Source: Owenia fusiformis
Taxonomy: Eukaryota > Annelida > Polychaeta > Sabellida > Oweniidae
Length of the DNA stretch: 64,000 nt
NCBI GenBank assembly: GCA_903813345.2
Contig: CAIIXF020000012.1
Coordinates: forward strand, 34,982,572 to 35,046,571
Reading direction: 5' to 3'
The position numbers were made by a program, and so were the translations under genes. A model generated the notes under the pieces. It saw nothing but the letters and a program-made list of their open reading frames with translations, had not been told where the DNA came from and did no database searches. Within the stretch, counting starts at the first letter, position 1. Each line of letters begins with the position of its first letter. Positions 1 to 13,900 of the stretch are shown here, in pieces.

Positions 1-930
1 GTGCATTAAATATTAATTTAAATGCTTTTTTATTCAATATTATACAAATATATGACTGTCATATATCAAAATGAAGAGAATTACCCATATTTCTCATTTT
101 TACCTAATTTGCATAAATTATGCAAAAATAATGATGTCATAGTGACGTCACAAGGCTGAAATCGAGCATTTTATTTCATTAAATCACGGACTTTTTTCTA
201 CTATTGGTCCGTGATTAAATTAAGTCATATCTCTACAGTCAATACAGTTTTTCTCAAATACTGTTCAATTATTGCAATTTTGAAAAACATGGATTTGTTC
301 TTCTTGATTTAAGCTTTAAAATGGTATATTACATGATGGGTATAAGGAAGATTTGGTGTAACTAGATTATGCTAAAGTTTGCGATGCCGAGCCAAAAATT
401 CCAGGAATCGTGGAAAATCTAGGAAAATTATGTAGAAATGTTTAATGTAATCTATAACAAATAAACGTTTAACTTGAATAATTTTTATCATATATTATAG
501 GCCATACTAAGGGGAATTGCTCATATACTTTTTTGCCTAATTTGCATATATTATGAAAATATAGCGATGTCATAAGATGACGCAAGAACGGTTTGTTCCG
601 TCAACTAAATTCCATATTCAGGAATAAATAATTTTTATTACCCGAGATTCAGTTGATAAATGTTTAATAACCCAGTTCTGTTTCATAACAGCTTTAAAAT
701 GATAAACTACATGAAGCATAGAAAAATAATATACTGTCACGACTCACTAGAATAAACCAAAGACGATGAGCGATAAGGTACTGATATTTGACAAATAGAT
801 AAAAATCATGACTCTACAATGTTTTGAAGAAATAATAGATGTAAAGATGTGTTAAAAGCAAATTTCTGCTTGTGAATGTCTGTTTGTTCATATACTCATT
901 ATGTTTGATTGCTAATAAACCAGATAGATC
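1..930. repeat. Imperfect ~400 bp direct duplication, no gene
   Basis: Two diverged blocks run in the same order. About 80-370 has 'cctaatttgcataaattatg', then 'gatgtcatagtgacgtca', then 'agctttaaaatggtatatta'. About 510-730 has 'cctaatttgcatatattatg', then 'gatgtcataagatgacg', then 'agctttaaaatgataaacta'. This is probably an old repeat family. There is no usable ORF. Confidence 0.5.
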
Positions 931-2034
931 ATGAACATGCAATTAATCCTCAAACTGCTTTGCCTTCCATGGGTTTCCCCAACAAAGGCTTCTGATACCC
1001 CCCCCCTGAATCCCTATGCTCCCCCTGAATTCCTATGCCCCCCTCCCTATACTACTCAACATTTTTCAAAATATATTTGTGTTGATTGTCCTACACACCT
1101 TGCAACAAGATTTTAATGTGCCATGACATCTTACAGTAGCTATTAGAGTGAGGAAAGACGAAAAATAGTGAAAAAATAAAGCTTTTCACCTATTATCGCC
1201 CACTACAAAATCGGCCATAAAAATTAACAGAGTGAATTCATCTGCCATCCCTTAGCAAAACCGCATGCATGCAAAGTCCATGCAAAGTCCATGCGATTTT
1301 TCCATGCAATACCCATGCAAAACACATGCAGCAGAATTTTAACTCATTTAAAAAAACCATGCAACATCCATTCAAATCCATGCAAAGTCCATGCAACATC
1401 CATTCAAATCCATGCAAAGTCCATGCGACATCCATTCAAATCCATGCAAAGCACGTTAATCCACATGCAAAGTCCATGCAGCCTGCGAGAAATATTGTTA
1501 ATAAGTTCCATGCAATGTCCATGCAAAATTGCATGCATCTGCATGGATTTATATGAAAACCATGCAATCCACATGCAATATTGCATGGACTCGCATGATC
1601 CATGCAACATCCATTCAAATCCATGCAAAGTCCATGCAAAATCCATTCAAATCCATGCAAAGTCCATGCGGCACCCATTCAAATCCATGCAAAGCACGTT
1701 AATCCACATGCAAAATTGAATGCATCTGCATGGGTTTTAACGAAAACCATGCAATCCACATGCAATTTTGCATGGACTTGTATGGTTTATGCTACATCCA
1801 TGCATCTGCTGTTCTGCCCGTAATATACAATTCGTATACTAGTATCAACCTTACTGACAATGTCAATCAATCAAGGAGCACCTGTTTTAGATTGTGAGAG
1901 TTAATAATAGTACTGCTTCCTCTGCTGCACATTAGGTAAAGGATGCCATGTGATCAGAAGTCTTCTAAATGCAACATTTATAATAAGGCATTTAAGCTGA
2001 CAAATGTCACCACCAATTTCATATGCAAATGAGC

Positions 2035-2325
2035 TAATTTACACTTTAATTTACACTCAGTTTACACCTTAGTATACACCCACTTTACACTTAAGTTTAC
2101 ATCTACTTTACATCCAGTTCGCACTTAGTTTTCACTTACGTTTACACTCAGTTTACACTTACTTTACACCCAGTAAATAGGTGAGCAATTTCACATGCAA
2201 ATGAGCTAATTTACACCTAAGTTTACACTCAGTTTACACTTTAGGATACATCCAATTTACATCAAGAGCACATTCTGATTGGTCAGATTTTAAACTTAAT
2301 TTACAGTTAGTTCACATAGTTCACC
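2035..2325. repeat. TTTACACTCAG-like short tandem repeat
   Basis: Many degenerate copies of an approximately 11-12 bp unit ('tttacactcag', 'tttacacttaag', 'tttacatccag') follow each other inside the foldback element. Two copies are preceded by 'atatgcaaatgagctaattt' or a near match, which suggests a larger repeated block. Confidence 0.6.
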
Positions 2326-2540
2326 TAATGCTTAATTGGCGAAATGCTAACTGCTTATCGCAGGGGGAGAGAATGCAAAGATATTCTGAATTTTGAAGCA
2401 CTGTGATCAGAGAATAATATTAATGAAGATACAGGGGGTCCAAAGCATAACGAATTGCAAAAAATTACAAAAACAAAAATCCCATGTTAAATCCTGTAAA
2501 TCGCCATGGGGATTTTCCTGGAATTTTCTGTCTAAGCGCT

Positions 2541-2996
2541 TTAAAAAGTATTTGTAGGAGTTATGCTATATAGTACAAATATCACAGAATGATCAGCATT
2601 AAGATCTATACAAGTAGTTCTGCTCAGATTTTTAAATTGAAGTTTTAAACAAAAAATGCTAAAATAATTCTGTCTTGTAAAAAGTTCAAATCCGCCATCT
2701 TGAATTATGATGTCACAATGACACTCTTTTGCATCAATTTTTTCAAGAAAAAACCCCATAAAATATGGGTCTATATAATTTATTGGGCCTTGCTTCCTTC
2801 TCTTGCTTCTAGATTCTTTTACAAATAACTTTTTTATTTTCTCCAGTCTCCAAGGAGTTAATGAATGTATATGTCCTATGTAAAACCTATACAAATAAAC
2901 TGACCCATATTGAATTACAGCCCAGGATATAATGCCATCATGATTCAGATTAGAATGAATTCTAGGTGAAAAGATCAAAACAAACAGGCAAAGCAC
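2541..2996 (-). other. Unrecognised 151-codon ORF inside the foldback element
   Basis: An open frame on the minus strand lies between the two repeat arms. I see a basic patch (KESRSKRRKQG) and Cys/His residues, but no family I recognise. No splice or promoter signals support it. It could be captured host sequence, a decayed element ORF or chance. Confidence 0.15.
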
Positions 2997-4650
2997 AAAA
3001 GGTAGAAAGATTCAATGGATATATTGAAAAGAAATTTGAAGCTTAAGAAAATGGATAACTAAATGAACAATGATGATGAAACTGGAACAAATGCACAACT
3101 AATACCTAATGGTAAAGTTGACATCAAAATCAAATAAAGTAAAACTGCATCAGGGCCGATGTTATAGGATTTTGTGAAGACTTACCAAAACCAAAATGGC
3201 TAAGCCAGCTTTGATTGAAAGAGAGGCTGCATGAGCCTCGTTTTGGAATTAGGATTCAGTCTGATATTGCATGGTTCTTGCATGGATTTCAGTAGGCCTA
3301 GTCCATGCGCATACATGCAAAATGGCATGGTACTTGCATGGATTTTGGTTTTCTATAATAAAACAGTTGCATGGTAGTTGCATGCTGCATGTGAATTGCA
3401 TTGTGATTGCATGGAAATATATTTTGGGGAATTTTTACAGTTTCATTCGCATGGACTTTGCATGGGCATTGCATGGATAAGTGCATGGGTTTTCTGTTCA
3501 GCCTTCTCTTTCCAAGCGAATTGCATGGACTCGCATGGATTTTTTCTGATTGCATGGACTTTGCATGTGCTTTGCATGGAAAAAACCCATGCGCTTTTGC
3601 TAAGGGATTCAAGGTTTTGTAGGTGCATAAAGGTAGTAAAATTAACAATATAGTAACCCTTTACACCCTATATATGTGTTTCAATTGGAAATACTGATGA
3701 ACTGATCTAACAAAGCATGGATATTGAGAAAATATTTTTAGATAATCTAATTGAAAATTGAATTTTTCTCAGAAATCGGGCCTTGATTGACTTGAATGAA
3801 AACGAACATATTCTAACCTTTTTCATCAATCTAGCTCATCTTCTCTACGTTCGCTGATACCCCTAGTATTATAATACTTGAAACTAGTTTCAAAAAGTGC
3901 ATCTGTTGCCCCTAGATGGCTTGATATTTCAATAATTATATTTTAAATTTCGCGGTTCAGCCTCTTGGTCGAACCGGAAATCAATAATTTCAAAAATATT
4001 TAAATTTTTTCTTTTGCATTATTTTTTGGTCAATAACAACAAAATTGGTCAAAATAAGTGAACAAAGCAGTATTCTATGAATGTATTTATATTTATTTCA
4101 CAACTTTATATAACAATTATAGGGAAATAGCGTGGAAAGATGCAATTATATTTTGGTAAGATTTTTCTTTATCGGATGACGTCATAAACCGGTCAAATCG
4201 ATCAGGCATCAGGGAGATGTTGCACATGTTTCACAAAATGGCAGATTTTGGTTATAGACCAATCAAAAGCTTCCCTATTTTTAACTAAGAAACTATAATT
4301 AAAACCAATAAAATTCTATGTAAGAATATCTCCTGGGCCGAATATGTATGCAAAATGTGGTGACTTAACTCTTAAAAGTGAAGAAATTAGAGTAAATATA
4401 CAGACTTGGGACTTGTGTTGTCTCGGCTACTATCTATTTTTAGGCATGTATACTTTAAGTCATTTTGCTTAAACCAGGGTATTCAGTTATTGGAAAGTTC
4501 AAGCATGGCATATAGTGGAGACTTTAAGCTGGGGATGTTTTTCACAACGTAAACGCGAACGTAAAGTCAATGAATCAATACAGTAATGTGTGAAAGCGCG
4601 CATACCAAACAAGCGCTAACTTGTCAACTTCGAATACACAGCCAATATAA

Positions 4651-4673
4651 NNNNNNNNNNNNNNNNNNNNNNN
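4651..4673. other. Assembly gap (23 N)
   Basis: A run of 23 undetermined bases interrupts the sequence. The flanks show no obvious repeat, so the gap size may be nominal. Confidence 0.95.
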
Positions 4674-5924
4674 GCAGGTGTACCCAGCTTCAGAGCTGTT
4701 TTTAGAACGGGAGATTTGCAATTTCAAGTTGGTGTCAACGGAAATCATTATACTCATGTCTATTGAATCCTATGCTGGCATTTTTAATTTCGATGCATAG
4801 TGTTATGCTTTTTGAAGATATAATGTATGTCATACATAGAAAACCATCGTTAAACCGTTATAACTACCAATATACTAGTATTACACTCTGAAGGGTGGTT
4901 TATGTAATGGACTAAGTAAACACTGCAACAGAACGATTATTTATGTGAGAAAACTACATGCATTTGCATAGGGCGATTGTATACGTACAGGTTGCCGTTT
5001 CGATCTTATATGCCAGCTTAATGTCTCCAATATGGAAACGACAACGTATAAATCGTCCATATACATTGCATGTACACATACCTCCAAAAGTTTCGCAACC
5101 TTGGCTCTCCCATTCAACTACGTGTTAAAATGTAACATGACTTTATTTTTTGATTAAAAAAAAATTGACACACATATTCATGGTCTTAGTGTTAAGGTTA
5201 GGGTTAAATTCATTCTGATTTTTTCACACACAAGTTATTTGAGGTAGTGTAGTGTGAATACACTACATTTGAACGATACTTATGGTAGAGAAATATAGCG
5301 TCGCTGTCGTATATTCATGAATATTAACATATGTCACCCACAATGCTACTGTGACAGTTTTTGAATAACACTTTCCATTTTTTCCTTTTTTACTGGCAAA
5401 GGGATGCAGTGACATAAAGAAAATGTTCTCACTTATACTACCCCTGAAAAATTAAGTTTAATTTTGAAAAATCAAAATTAAAATTTAATTTTTTCAGGTG
5501 GTGTAACTTAGAACATTTTTTGTCATGGATGAAGTAACCTACCCAATACCCAAATAATATTTTTAGCGAAATGAGGTAACAGTGTATTGTAAAACATGTT
5601 TCTCGTCTAAAATGAGAAAATGTATTTTTTAAAGAACTCATATCGAAAAGTCGTATCTACATATTGTACTTTGCGACTGTGACTGTACCCAGATTTGTGA
5701 TAAATTGTACTAAACATTTGCTCTTGTGTATTATTGCATCAATAAAAAACTACTTGAAAGTATTTTTGTATATAAATTCTACCTCACTCAAGGGCATAAT
5801 TTATTAACATGTTGTGGCGAAGGTGAAGAAATGGATCAAAACAGGCAAGCCCCCTTAATCAAATCAACTCCGCTTCTCTGATGAGAAAGGGAGTGCTACA
5901 AATGTACGCCGATGTACTGCGAGC

Positions 5925-6020
5925 GAAGATGTTTATGTCACGGAGATTACCGAAGATGCTTCAAGGAACCAATCAAATTTCTTGAAGAGCTAGGGTTAGA
6001 GCTTCGGCCATCTTCGATTG
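5925..6020. repeat. Dispersed short repeat (TCAAGGAACCAATCAAATT family)
   Basis: A block with 'cacggagattaccgaagatg', 'ccaatcaaatttcttgaa', 'gctagggtt' and 'cttcggccatcttcg' recurs several times at about 8470-8760. It recurs once in opposite orientation at about 11660-11765. This is a short interspersed family of unknown type. Confidence 0.55.
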
Positions 6021-6204
6021 CAGTTTGTTACAAAAACTGTTGAGTTTTGCGGTTTGGGTAGCGGGTTTCGCAGCATAGAGTGGTCGTGGATTGGGTCGCA
6101 TGACCTCCAAAATTGGAGTACAATGATGAACTATCTATAGCAACTTATTTGTTCTTTGTAATTTTGATTTTCTGACAACGATTCCAGCAAGTAGCTACAT
6201 GGAT

Positions 6205-6350
6205 AGCACTATCCATGTAATGATACATAGTACTATCATGTAAAATATCTACTTTGGTTATACAAGGGGCGATTTATATATTTTCTGATAACAATGTATA
6301 GCACTATCCATGTAATGATACAAATATGTAAAATATCTACTTTGGTAATA
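6205..6350. repeat. Two-copy direct repeat
   Basis: 'agcactatccatgtaatgat' followed by 'aaaatatctactttggt' occurs twice, at about 6207-6259 and 6300-6345. This is a short local duplication. Confidence 0.6.
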
Positions 6351-7975
6351 TGAAATGTACGTTTGGCAATATAAACCCTCTCATCAGTTTGACATACTGA
6401 ACCAAACCAAAATTTAAATTAAAAGGATGGCGTTTAAACAGAAATATACTTAAAGTAGTATAGGTCCTCGAAAAAGCAGTTCAGAGCGATACCTACTCAG
6501 ATCTCTACCAAAATCTCTACAAAGAAGCGTAGAACGCCCTTTTTCTCTAAAACTATTTTTGACCCCTTGGGCAGGCTCTCAATGCACATGATGCACGCCA
6601 TCCAGGGGTCCTCTGTAAGAGTGCTTGCAATCTTCGATCTCTAATTAATTTATTTCTTAAGAAGGTTTACGCAAGGCCAAAACAATCAAAATGTCACATG
6701 TACTATAATTACATCATATATTATGTACTTCGATTCAAAAACTAAATTGTCCAATAAATAAAGAGACCGATTAAAATGCTCAGATGTTTATTCAAATAAT
6801 AAATATGTTTGATGCTTCTAGAGATGGAGCTGACTTTAAGAGTTGTCCTTGAGTCTTATTCGTGCTAAGTGATTGACCACCTCGACACACCAATACACAC
6901 CTTTTCAAACTGAGAGAGCACAGATACACCGGAATCGAGCAAAAGTAAACAGTTACCTTCAAGTAAAAGATGTAGTTTTCGGTGTTGAAAATGATAATGA
7001 GTTGAAATTAAGAAAACTCAAAGGCAAAAGGACCATCATCCCTGCAAACAATACAAATATAAACATTTTCAGTGATTATGAATCTCTCATATGTATTTCC
7101 TATATATTATTAATCACTGTATCCCAATATGTTCACAAAAAACCTAAAATGCAAAAGGAACCAATCAAATCTTCGGAAGCATCTTCGGCAACTTTCGGTT
7201 GTGTTCCAAAATCGTTACCTATTCAAATTACCCTTTTCAATTTAATGGATGAGTAATGTTTCAGAATGAATAGAGTTTTTAGTCTGATGACAAAACTGGG
7301 CCAATTCTAATTTGAACCTGGGTCAGTACTATTCAAAAATCCAAAATTATAAGGGTTCTACATTCAAAAATATCGAATGACAATGATATGATACCCTTTG
7401 CATTCGCCTGACTTTGTATCTTAAAAGAGAAGTTCATCACATCCTAGTTTGAACTGGACTCAGCCCTCGGGGCAATGACATGACAAAAATACGTTCGGCG
7501 TCCACGAGAGAGGCTCGTGATGTTATTAATCGATTGATCTGATAAGACACGAGATGTCTCGAGTGGTTTAGCTTAATCTGAGTGAAAGATTTATGAAAAG
7601 ATAATAATGTTTGATGAAAATCGCTTAAAAGAAAAGAAATCTCAATCTCGAATCACTCGATTCTTAGTTTTGATATCAATCAACAGAAGGTAAGGAAGAA
7701 AATTAACATTAATTTTTATAATGATTTCAGTATACATCTATGAGCAATAAACTTAAATAAGTGACGTTTACTTTGATTTTTTGAATGAATTGTATTTATT
7801 TCTTCAGTGAAATGAAAGAATATGTTAATAAAAGAATTATAAAAGTATAAGATTAAATTATTCAAGATCAAAATTTATTGTATTTGGAAAACATAGAAAT
7901 AAAGTGATGAAGAAATTATGTTACATTATGTATAATATTATACATAAACATTTTATTTCACAGGGTCGTTAAACC

Positions 7976-10900
7976 ATGCTTGGCATCTTGACAGTGTTGG
8001 CCTCAGTGGCTCTGCTTTCTCAGGGGCAGTATGTGGTTCCCGTCCCAACAATCACCGCCCTGTCTCCCGGAATAAGCTTCTCAATTCCCGGTAAGCACTC
8101 TCAATAAAATAAAAAATATTTTGTTTGAATAAAAAGTGTTTCTCGCATATTTGTGTATTAAACTCTTGTGTCATTTACAGTAATTTTCTCAATGTCGCTG
8201 TCCAAATATGAACGTATATGTCAGTTGGGGTTTCGAATGGGGAGGAGCTAATAGTAATTAATTAAGCTTTTAACAAAGCGCGCCAGTAAAAAATATTTGA
8301 TCCGTCATTACTAAAACAGTTCCCCAATACCCCAAAACTATGATTTATCTCACTGAAGAGTATTTTATACGAGTGGTATATTCTTAAAAATAGAAATGTT
8401 CGGTAATTGTTCAAGCAGATGGGTTGTTTCTTAATCACGTGGTAAAGCACCGATGTAGCGCGTCCTTAGGTGTTAATCACGAAGATTGCCGAGGACGCCT
8501 CGAAGAACAAATCAAATTCCTTGAAGGAATGGTTATATATATTATGTTTATATCACGGAGATTACCGAATATGCTTCAATGAACAATCAAATTCCTAGAA
8601 GGGTTAGGGTTACTTCTTCGGCAATCATCGGTTGCATTACAAGCATGTTCGGCCATCTTCGGTTGAGGTTGTTTATATCGCAAAGATGGCAGAAGATCAG
8701 ACGCCTCAAGAACCAATCAAATTCTTTGAAGGGTTAGGGTATGATCTTTTGGCATTCTTCGGGGCGGGTGAAATAATCGTTACCCCTTTACTAATGAATG
8801 CATGTACATTTCAGATGAGAGTGGTATATCGTTGGTTGCATACCATTATGGGGTCAAATAATCGTTACCCCTTTACTAATGAATGCATGTACATTTCAGA
8901 TGAGAGTGGTATATCGTTGGTTGCATACCATTATGGGGTCAAATAATCGTTACCCCTTTACTAATGAATGCATATACATTTCAGATGAGAGTGGTATATC
9001 GTTGGTTGCATACCATTATGGGGTCAAATAATCGTTACCCCTTTACTAATGAATGCATGTACATTTCAGATGAGAGTGGTATATCGTTGGTTGCATACCA
9101 TTATGGGGTCAAATAATCGTTACCCCTTTACTAATGAATGCATGTACATTTCAGATGAGAGTGGTATATCGTTGGTTGCATACCATTATGGGGTCAAATA
9201 ATCGTTACCCCTTTACTAATGAATGCATGTACATTTCAGATGAGAGTGGTATATCGTTGGTTGCATACCATTATGGGGTCAAATAATCGTTACCCCTTTA
9301 CTAATGAATGCATGTACATTTCAGATGAGAGTGGTATATCGTTGGTTGCATACCATTATGGGGTCAAATAATCGTTACCCCTTTACTAATGAATGCATGT
9401 ACATTTCAGATGAGAGTGGTATATCGTTGGTTGCATACCATTATGGGGTCAAATAATCGTTACCCCTTTACTAATGAATGCATGTACATTTCAGATGAGA
9501 GTGGTATATCGTTGGTTGCATACCATTATGGGGTCAAATAATCGTTACCCCTTTACTAATGGATGCATGTACATTTCAGATGAGAGTGGTATATCGTTGG
9601 TTGCATACCATTATGGGGTCAAATAATCGTTACCCCTTTACTAATGGATGCATGTACATTTCAGATGAGAGTGGTATATCGTTGGTTGCATACCATTATG
9701 GGGTCAAATAATCGTTACCCCTTTACTAATGAATGCATGTACATTTTAGATGAGAGTGGTATATCGTTGGTTGCATACCATTATGGGGTCAAATAATCGT
9801 TACCCCTTTACTAATGGATGCATGTACATTTTAGATGAGAGTGGTATATCGTTGGTTGCATACCATTATGGGGTCAAATAATCGTTACCCCTTTACTAAT
9901 GGATGCATGTACATTTCAGATGAGAGTGTTATATCGTTGGTTGCATACCATTATGGGGTCAAATAATCGTTACCCCTTTACTAATGAATGCATGTACATT
10001 TCAGATGAGAGTGGTATATCGTTGGTTGCATACCATTATGGGGTCAAATAATCGTTACCCCTTTACTAATGGATGCATATACATTTCAGATGAGAGTGGT
10101 ATATCGTTGGCTGCATACCATTATGGGGTCAAATAATCGTTACCCCTTTACTAATGAATGCATGTACATTTCAGATGAGAGTGGTATATCGTTGGTTGCA
10201 TACCATTATGGGGTCAAATAATCGTTACCCCTTTACTAATGAATGCATGTACATTTTAGATGAGAGTGGTATATCGTTGGTTGCATACCATTATAGCATA
10301 AACGAACCCTTATTAGGAACGGCCCCAGGACAGTACAACTTTGATATAAATGCAGCTACAGGTTAGCCTATTTATATTCGATGTAGTTAAATAAAGTTCA
10401 GTTAACAAGTTCACTAAATTAGTTTCATTTAGATTGGATATTTTTTTTCATTTCACCGATTGCTATCATCTTGACTATTTCCATGAATACAGTAAGAAAA
10501 AAAGATTTTGAAGCTGCAATTTTATCTTCCGTATCACGTATCATTCTATATTGTAAATATAAAATCATGAGTGTATGTACTAACCCATACACGTAATGCA
10601 CGAAGGCGAAGCCTGAGTGCATAATCAGAATGGGTTAGTACATACACTCATGCTTTTATATTCCAATATAGAATGATACATGATTCTTTATTGCAATTCA
10701 AACATAACTCTGATTCACCATTTACATTCTTCAAGATTAATTCTTATTCTTATATGTTTTTGGACAAGTTTATTATTTAGAAATATTAAATAGGGGTGTT
10801 GGGTAGCAATTGATATTCGTTTGAAAACTATTGACAAGGTTTTGTTTGTCAAAATATTATAGGAATTGGAAATGAAATGATTAATTTGATGCAGAAAATT

Positions 10901-13900
10901 ATGTAAACTAAGTTAGAAAATCATTACATTGACTGAAATGAACACACGGATGATATGCTGTCACCCCTTTTTAAAGAAAATTACTGCTCAGTCAGGGCAT
11001 TTATCAAAAATTAAATACACAGCAAAATCATTTTCATGCATATATCAATAAATAAACACACTGAAATGGTTTAAGCTGATTGGCTGAGACACAGTTGGCA
11101 TGTTTGAATTCTAGGTAATGCGTGGTTGCACGAAAACACAGGCGTTGTTTTGATAAATGGTGACGTAGTAAATTATTGGGTATACGTCACTAAAAGCGGG
11201 GGAGGTTACCAGTTGCTTGACCAGTCATGGACGTATAATGATGGTAAGTAAAAAGACTGTGTTCGCTATTCAGTATTGCACAAACATATCACGACGTGAA
11301 ACGAATTCCGCATAACATGTTTGGATGTGGCAGACATCTTCTCAAGGATAAAATATAATAACGAGGGATTGCTTGTTTACAGTTTATTAGAGACGAGGAG
11401 GCCGGGTAAAAAAAGACGCTTAGAATGAGGTCTGATTTGTTTAGTATTTCACAGTTCAACACTCGTTTCTTGTTGTAAAGACAATACCAGACTACATTTG
11501 TGTTATAGGTAGTACACCAACCGTAGCTCCAACGTCAAGCCCCGGGAGTTGCACTACGTACCCATGTCTCATATTCGAGGATAACTTCGATAGTCTCAAC
11601 TATGAGAACTGGCAACACGAAATCACTGCAGGCGGTGGTGGGGTGCGTAATGTTATAATCAAAATGCATCAATACGGAAGACGGCCAAAGATCTAACACG
11701 AACATTTCCAGAAATTTGATTGGTTAATTGGCGCATCTTCGGCCATCTTCGTGATATAAAGCGGTGTTCTCTCGTCCCTAATCAAGTCAAAAGTTAAACA
11801 TCGTCATGAGCTTGTACAATTACATAAGTTTGTTCATTAATTTAATGATTTTCAAAGAATATGCTTATTTTGAGGGAATTTCAACAAATACAACATTATT
11901 AATCTCAGTACTATATAGTATCTAGTATCGAGCCTGAGTATACTGTATACAAGTAAAGTATTTTGTCAACAAAACGTAACGTATAACCTATCAATCTCAA
12001 TTCATCCGGCTTTATTTATATCGTATGATACGTCTAAAAGTTACACCTATACAAAATGTATTTCTATTTTTTAGAATTGGGAGTTCCAGTATTATACGAA
12101 CAATCGCTCCAACAGTTACACGAAGGATGGAAATCTTTACATAAAACCTGTAAGTCGTCTTTTTAAATACAATACATATTCAATTAAAAAAAACATTTAC
12201 CTGTTTATCAATTCCAACTTTTTATTTGTTAACTTATTTACACTCCCCTCAATGCGTTTGGCAAACGGAAATTCCCCTCTGGGTTAGTGTTTATGTTTCG
12301 CAATTTGAAACTATAATCATCAAATTTGTCATACATTTTCGAACTACTGCAATTTAGTAAAAACTTTCAGGTACCAAACTTATTGAGGGGAATGTACCAT
12401 AGTATTTTTTCCGTTTTCCGTCCCAGATTTTGCAATTTCAGGATCTTAATACACTATTTTATGTTGATAATGTGATATTAGTAAATGTGCACACATTTTT
12501 AACAAGTTCGTTGTGTAAGTTTGTGTAAACTTTGGCATATTTGTAACAATTACATCTACATTGTTGAATATATCTGCACTGTCTTGCTTAGCGTTCATGA
12601 GTTTAATCAGCATTCGTTAAATGTACATAAGCCCACTTGTTGTTGTTATTCTAGACTCTCACCGAAGATAAATTCGGACCCAACACCCTCGGATCAGCGA
12701 CCCTTAATCTTTGGGGTGAGTTTCATGTAACATTGTTGTCTGTTAACAGTTTCCATGGTGATTCAATGTCCATAGAAAGACGGTTCTGTTACAGTGTAGA
12801 CCACTTGGACTACACTTCTGCCATCTTTAAATCGGCTTGAAACATATCGTTATATCTTAACTACACGTAATTATCAATTAATTACTGTTTATGAACTTAT
12901 TCCGATATAAATTGAAAACCCGGTCAAATATCATACATTCCCGGTTAACAGTGTCCAGAGAAAAAGGTTTTAACAGTCGACCTTCAGAGAGGTCAGCAAT
13001 TGTTATTTCATACTTCTAACCTACTGTTATTATTTGCTCATTCAATTTTGAATTCATACTTTTAGGAGCGAGCCCCGCAGACCTGTGCACCGGAAACCAA
13101 TGGTGGGGATGTGAAAGGACCGGATCGTCTACTAACTACATCAACCCGATACAATCCGCCCGTCTCAGGACCGTTAATAAGTTCTCGTTCCAATATGGCC
13201 GACTCGAAGTGCGAGCCAAGATGCCACAGGGAGATTGGATTTGGCCAGGTTTGTTCAATACTAAACTGTCTAACTATAGGACTCGATACCCTGGTGTACT
13301 GGACGTAATTTTTTTTATTAAAGATCCTACAAGCCTTTAATTTTAAAAATCTTTAAATCGTATATACGACACACTGGCGGATCCAGAAGCTAAAAAGGGT
13401 GAGGGGCAAATTTTGAGTAAATAAATTAAAAATATTTCCCGCGATCGCTCGGAAAAGGTTTCGGGCCCCTTAAACCAAAATTTTGAAAATTTAAGGCCCA
13501 TTTTTTGATAATTTGGCCAAAAAGGCCAAAGGTCCATATTTTGAGGCACTACAACATTGTTCGGCGCAAAAGAATTTGGGGCCCTAAAATTCTATTTCTG
13601 GGCCAAGAAAAGGGGGGAGGGCTGGATCCGCGACCTTACCGGAAATGTAAAGCTTTAATTTCATATATAATATTTCATAAACTATTGTAATCAAAATGCT
13701 TTATATATCCAAAAGGATATCAAGCTGTTGTATTGTATTGTATTAAAATATTACTGCTGAATAAAAATATGTATGTAGTAAGTGTTGTATTCATGTATTC
13801 ATGTGCGACATTGTTTTTTCTCCGATAGTGTAGGGCTGCACAACCATTCAACCCCTCATGTTAATTATTCATAAATGAGGTCGTCTTGAATTTGCGAGAA

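Larger units (their letters stand above)
1243..3612. mobile_element. Foldback-type element with CATGCAAAG-repeat arms
   Basis: The left arm (about 1243-1810) is packed with short repeats such as 'tccatgcaaagtccatgc' and 'atccattcaaatccatgc'. The right arm (about 3250-3612) carries the same repeat reverse-complemented ('gcatggactttgcatgg'). The outer ends also invert: 'ccatcccttagcaaaacc' on the left and 'gcttttgctaagggat' on the right. Long arms of short tandem repeats around unique DNA are the hallmark of foldback transposons. No transposase is seen, so it is probably non-autonomous. The boundaries are estimates. Confidence 0.6.
3613..7975. other. Intergenic region with dispersed repeats, no gene recognised
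   Basis: I find no convincing exon. The region holds a 23-N gap, one copy of the 'gaaccaatcaaatttcttgaa' dispersed repeat near 5930-6010, and a direct repeat at about 6205-6350. A loose frame at about 6873-7256 contains a Lys-rich stretch (NELKLRKLKGKR) that could be a decayed retroelement fragment, but I cannot place it. Confidence 0.4.

Noticed and set aside
1238-1823. Several overlapping frames on both strands rich in MQSPCKVHA-like or HGLCMDL-like repeats
   Set aside because: They are translations of the CATGCAAAG arm repeat. Open frames exist on both strands because the unit lacks stops.
3271-3653. Frames in the second CATGCAAAG arm
   Set aside because: Same reason: inverted copy of the repeat, no splice or promoter evidence.
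5190-5215. Telomere-like 'ttaaggttagggtta'
   Set aside because: Only one to two degenerate units, so not a telomere or interstitial telomeric array.
8632-8946. 104-codon frame running into the satellite
   Set aside because: It crosses the intron repeat and satellite units and ends at the built-in stop. It is only a side reading of the decoy exons.
8772-10292. CRISPR-like regular array
   Set aside because: Units are contiguous with no variable spacers and are derived from an exon. The genome is eukaryotic.
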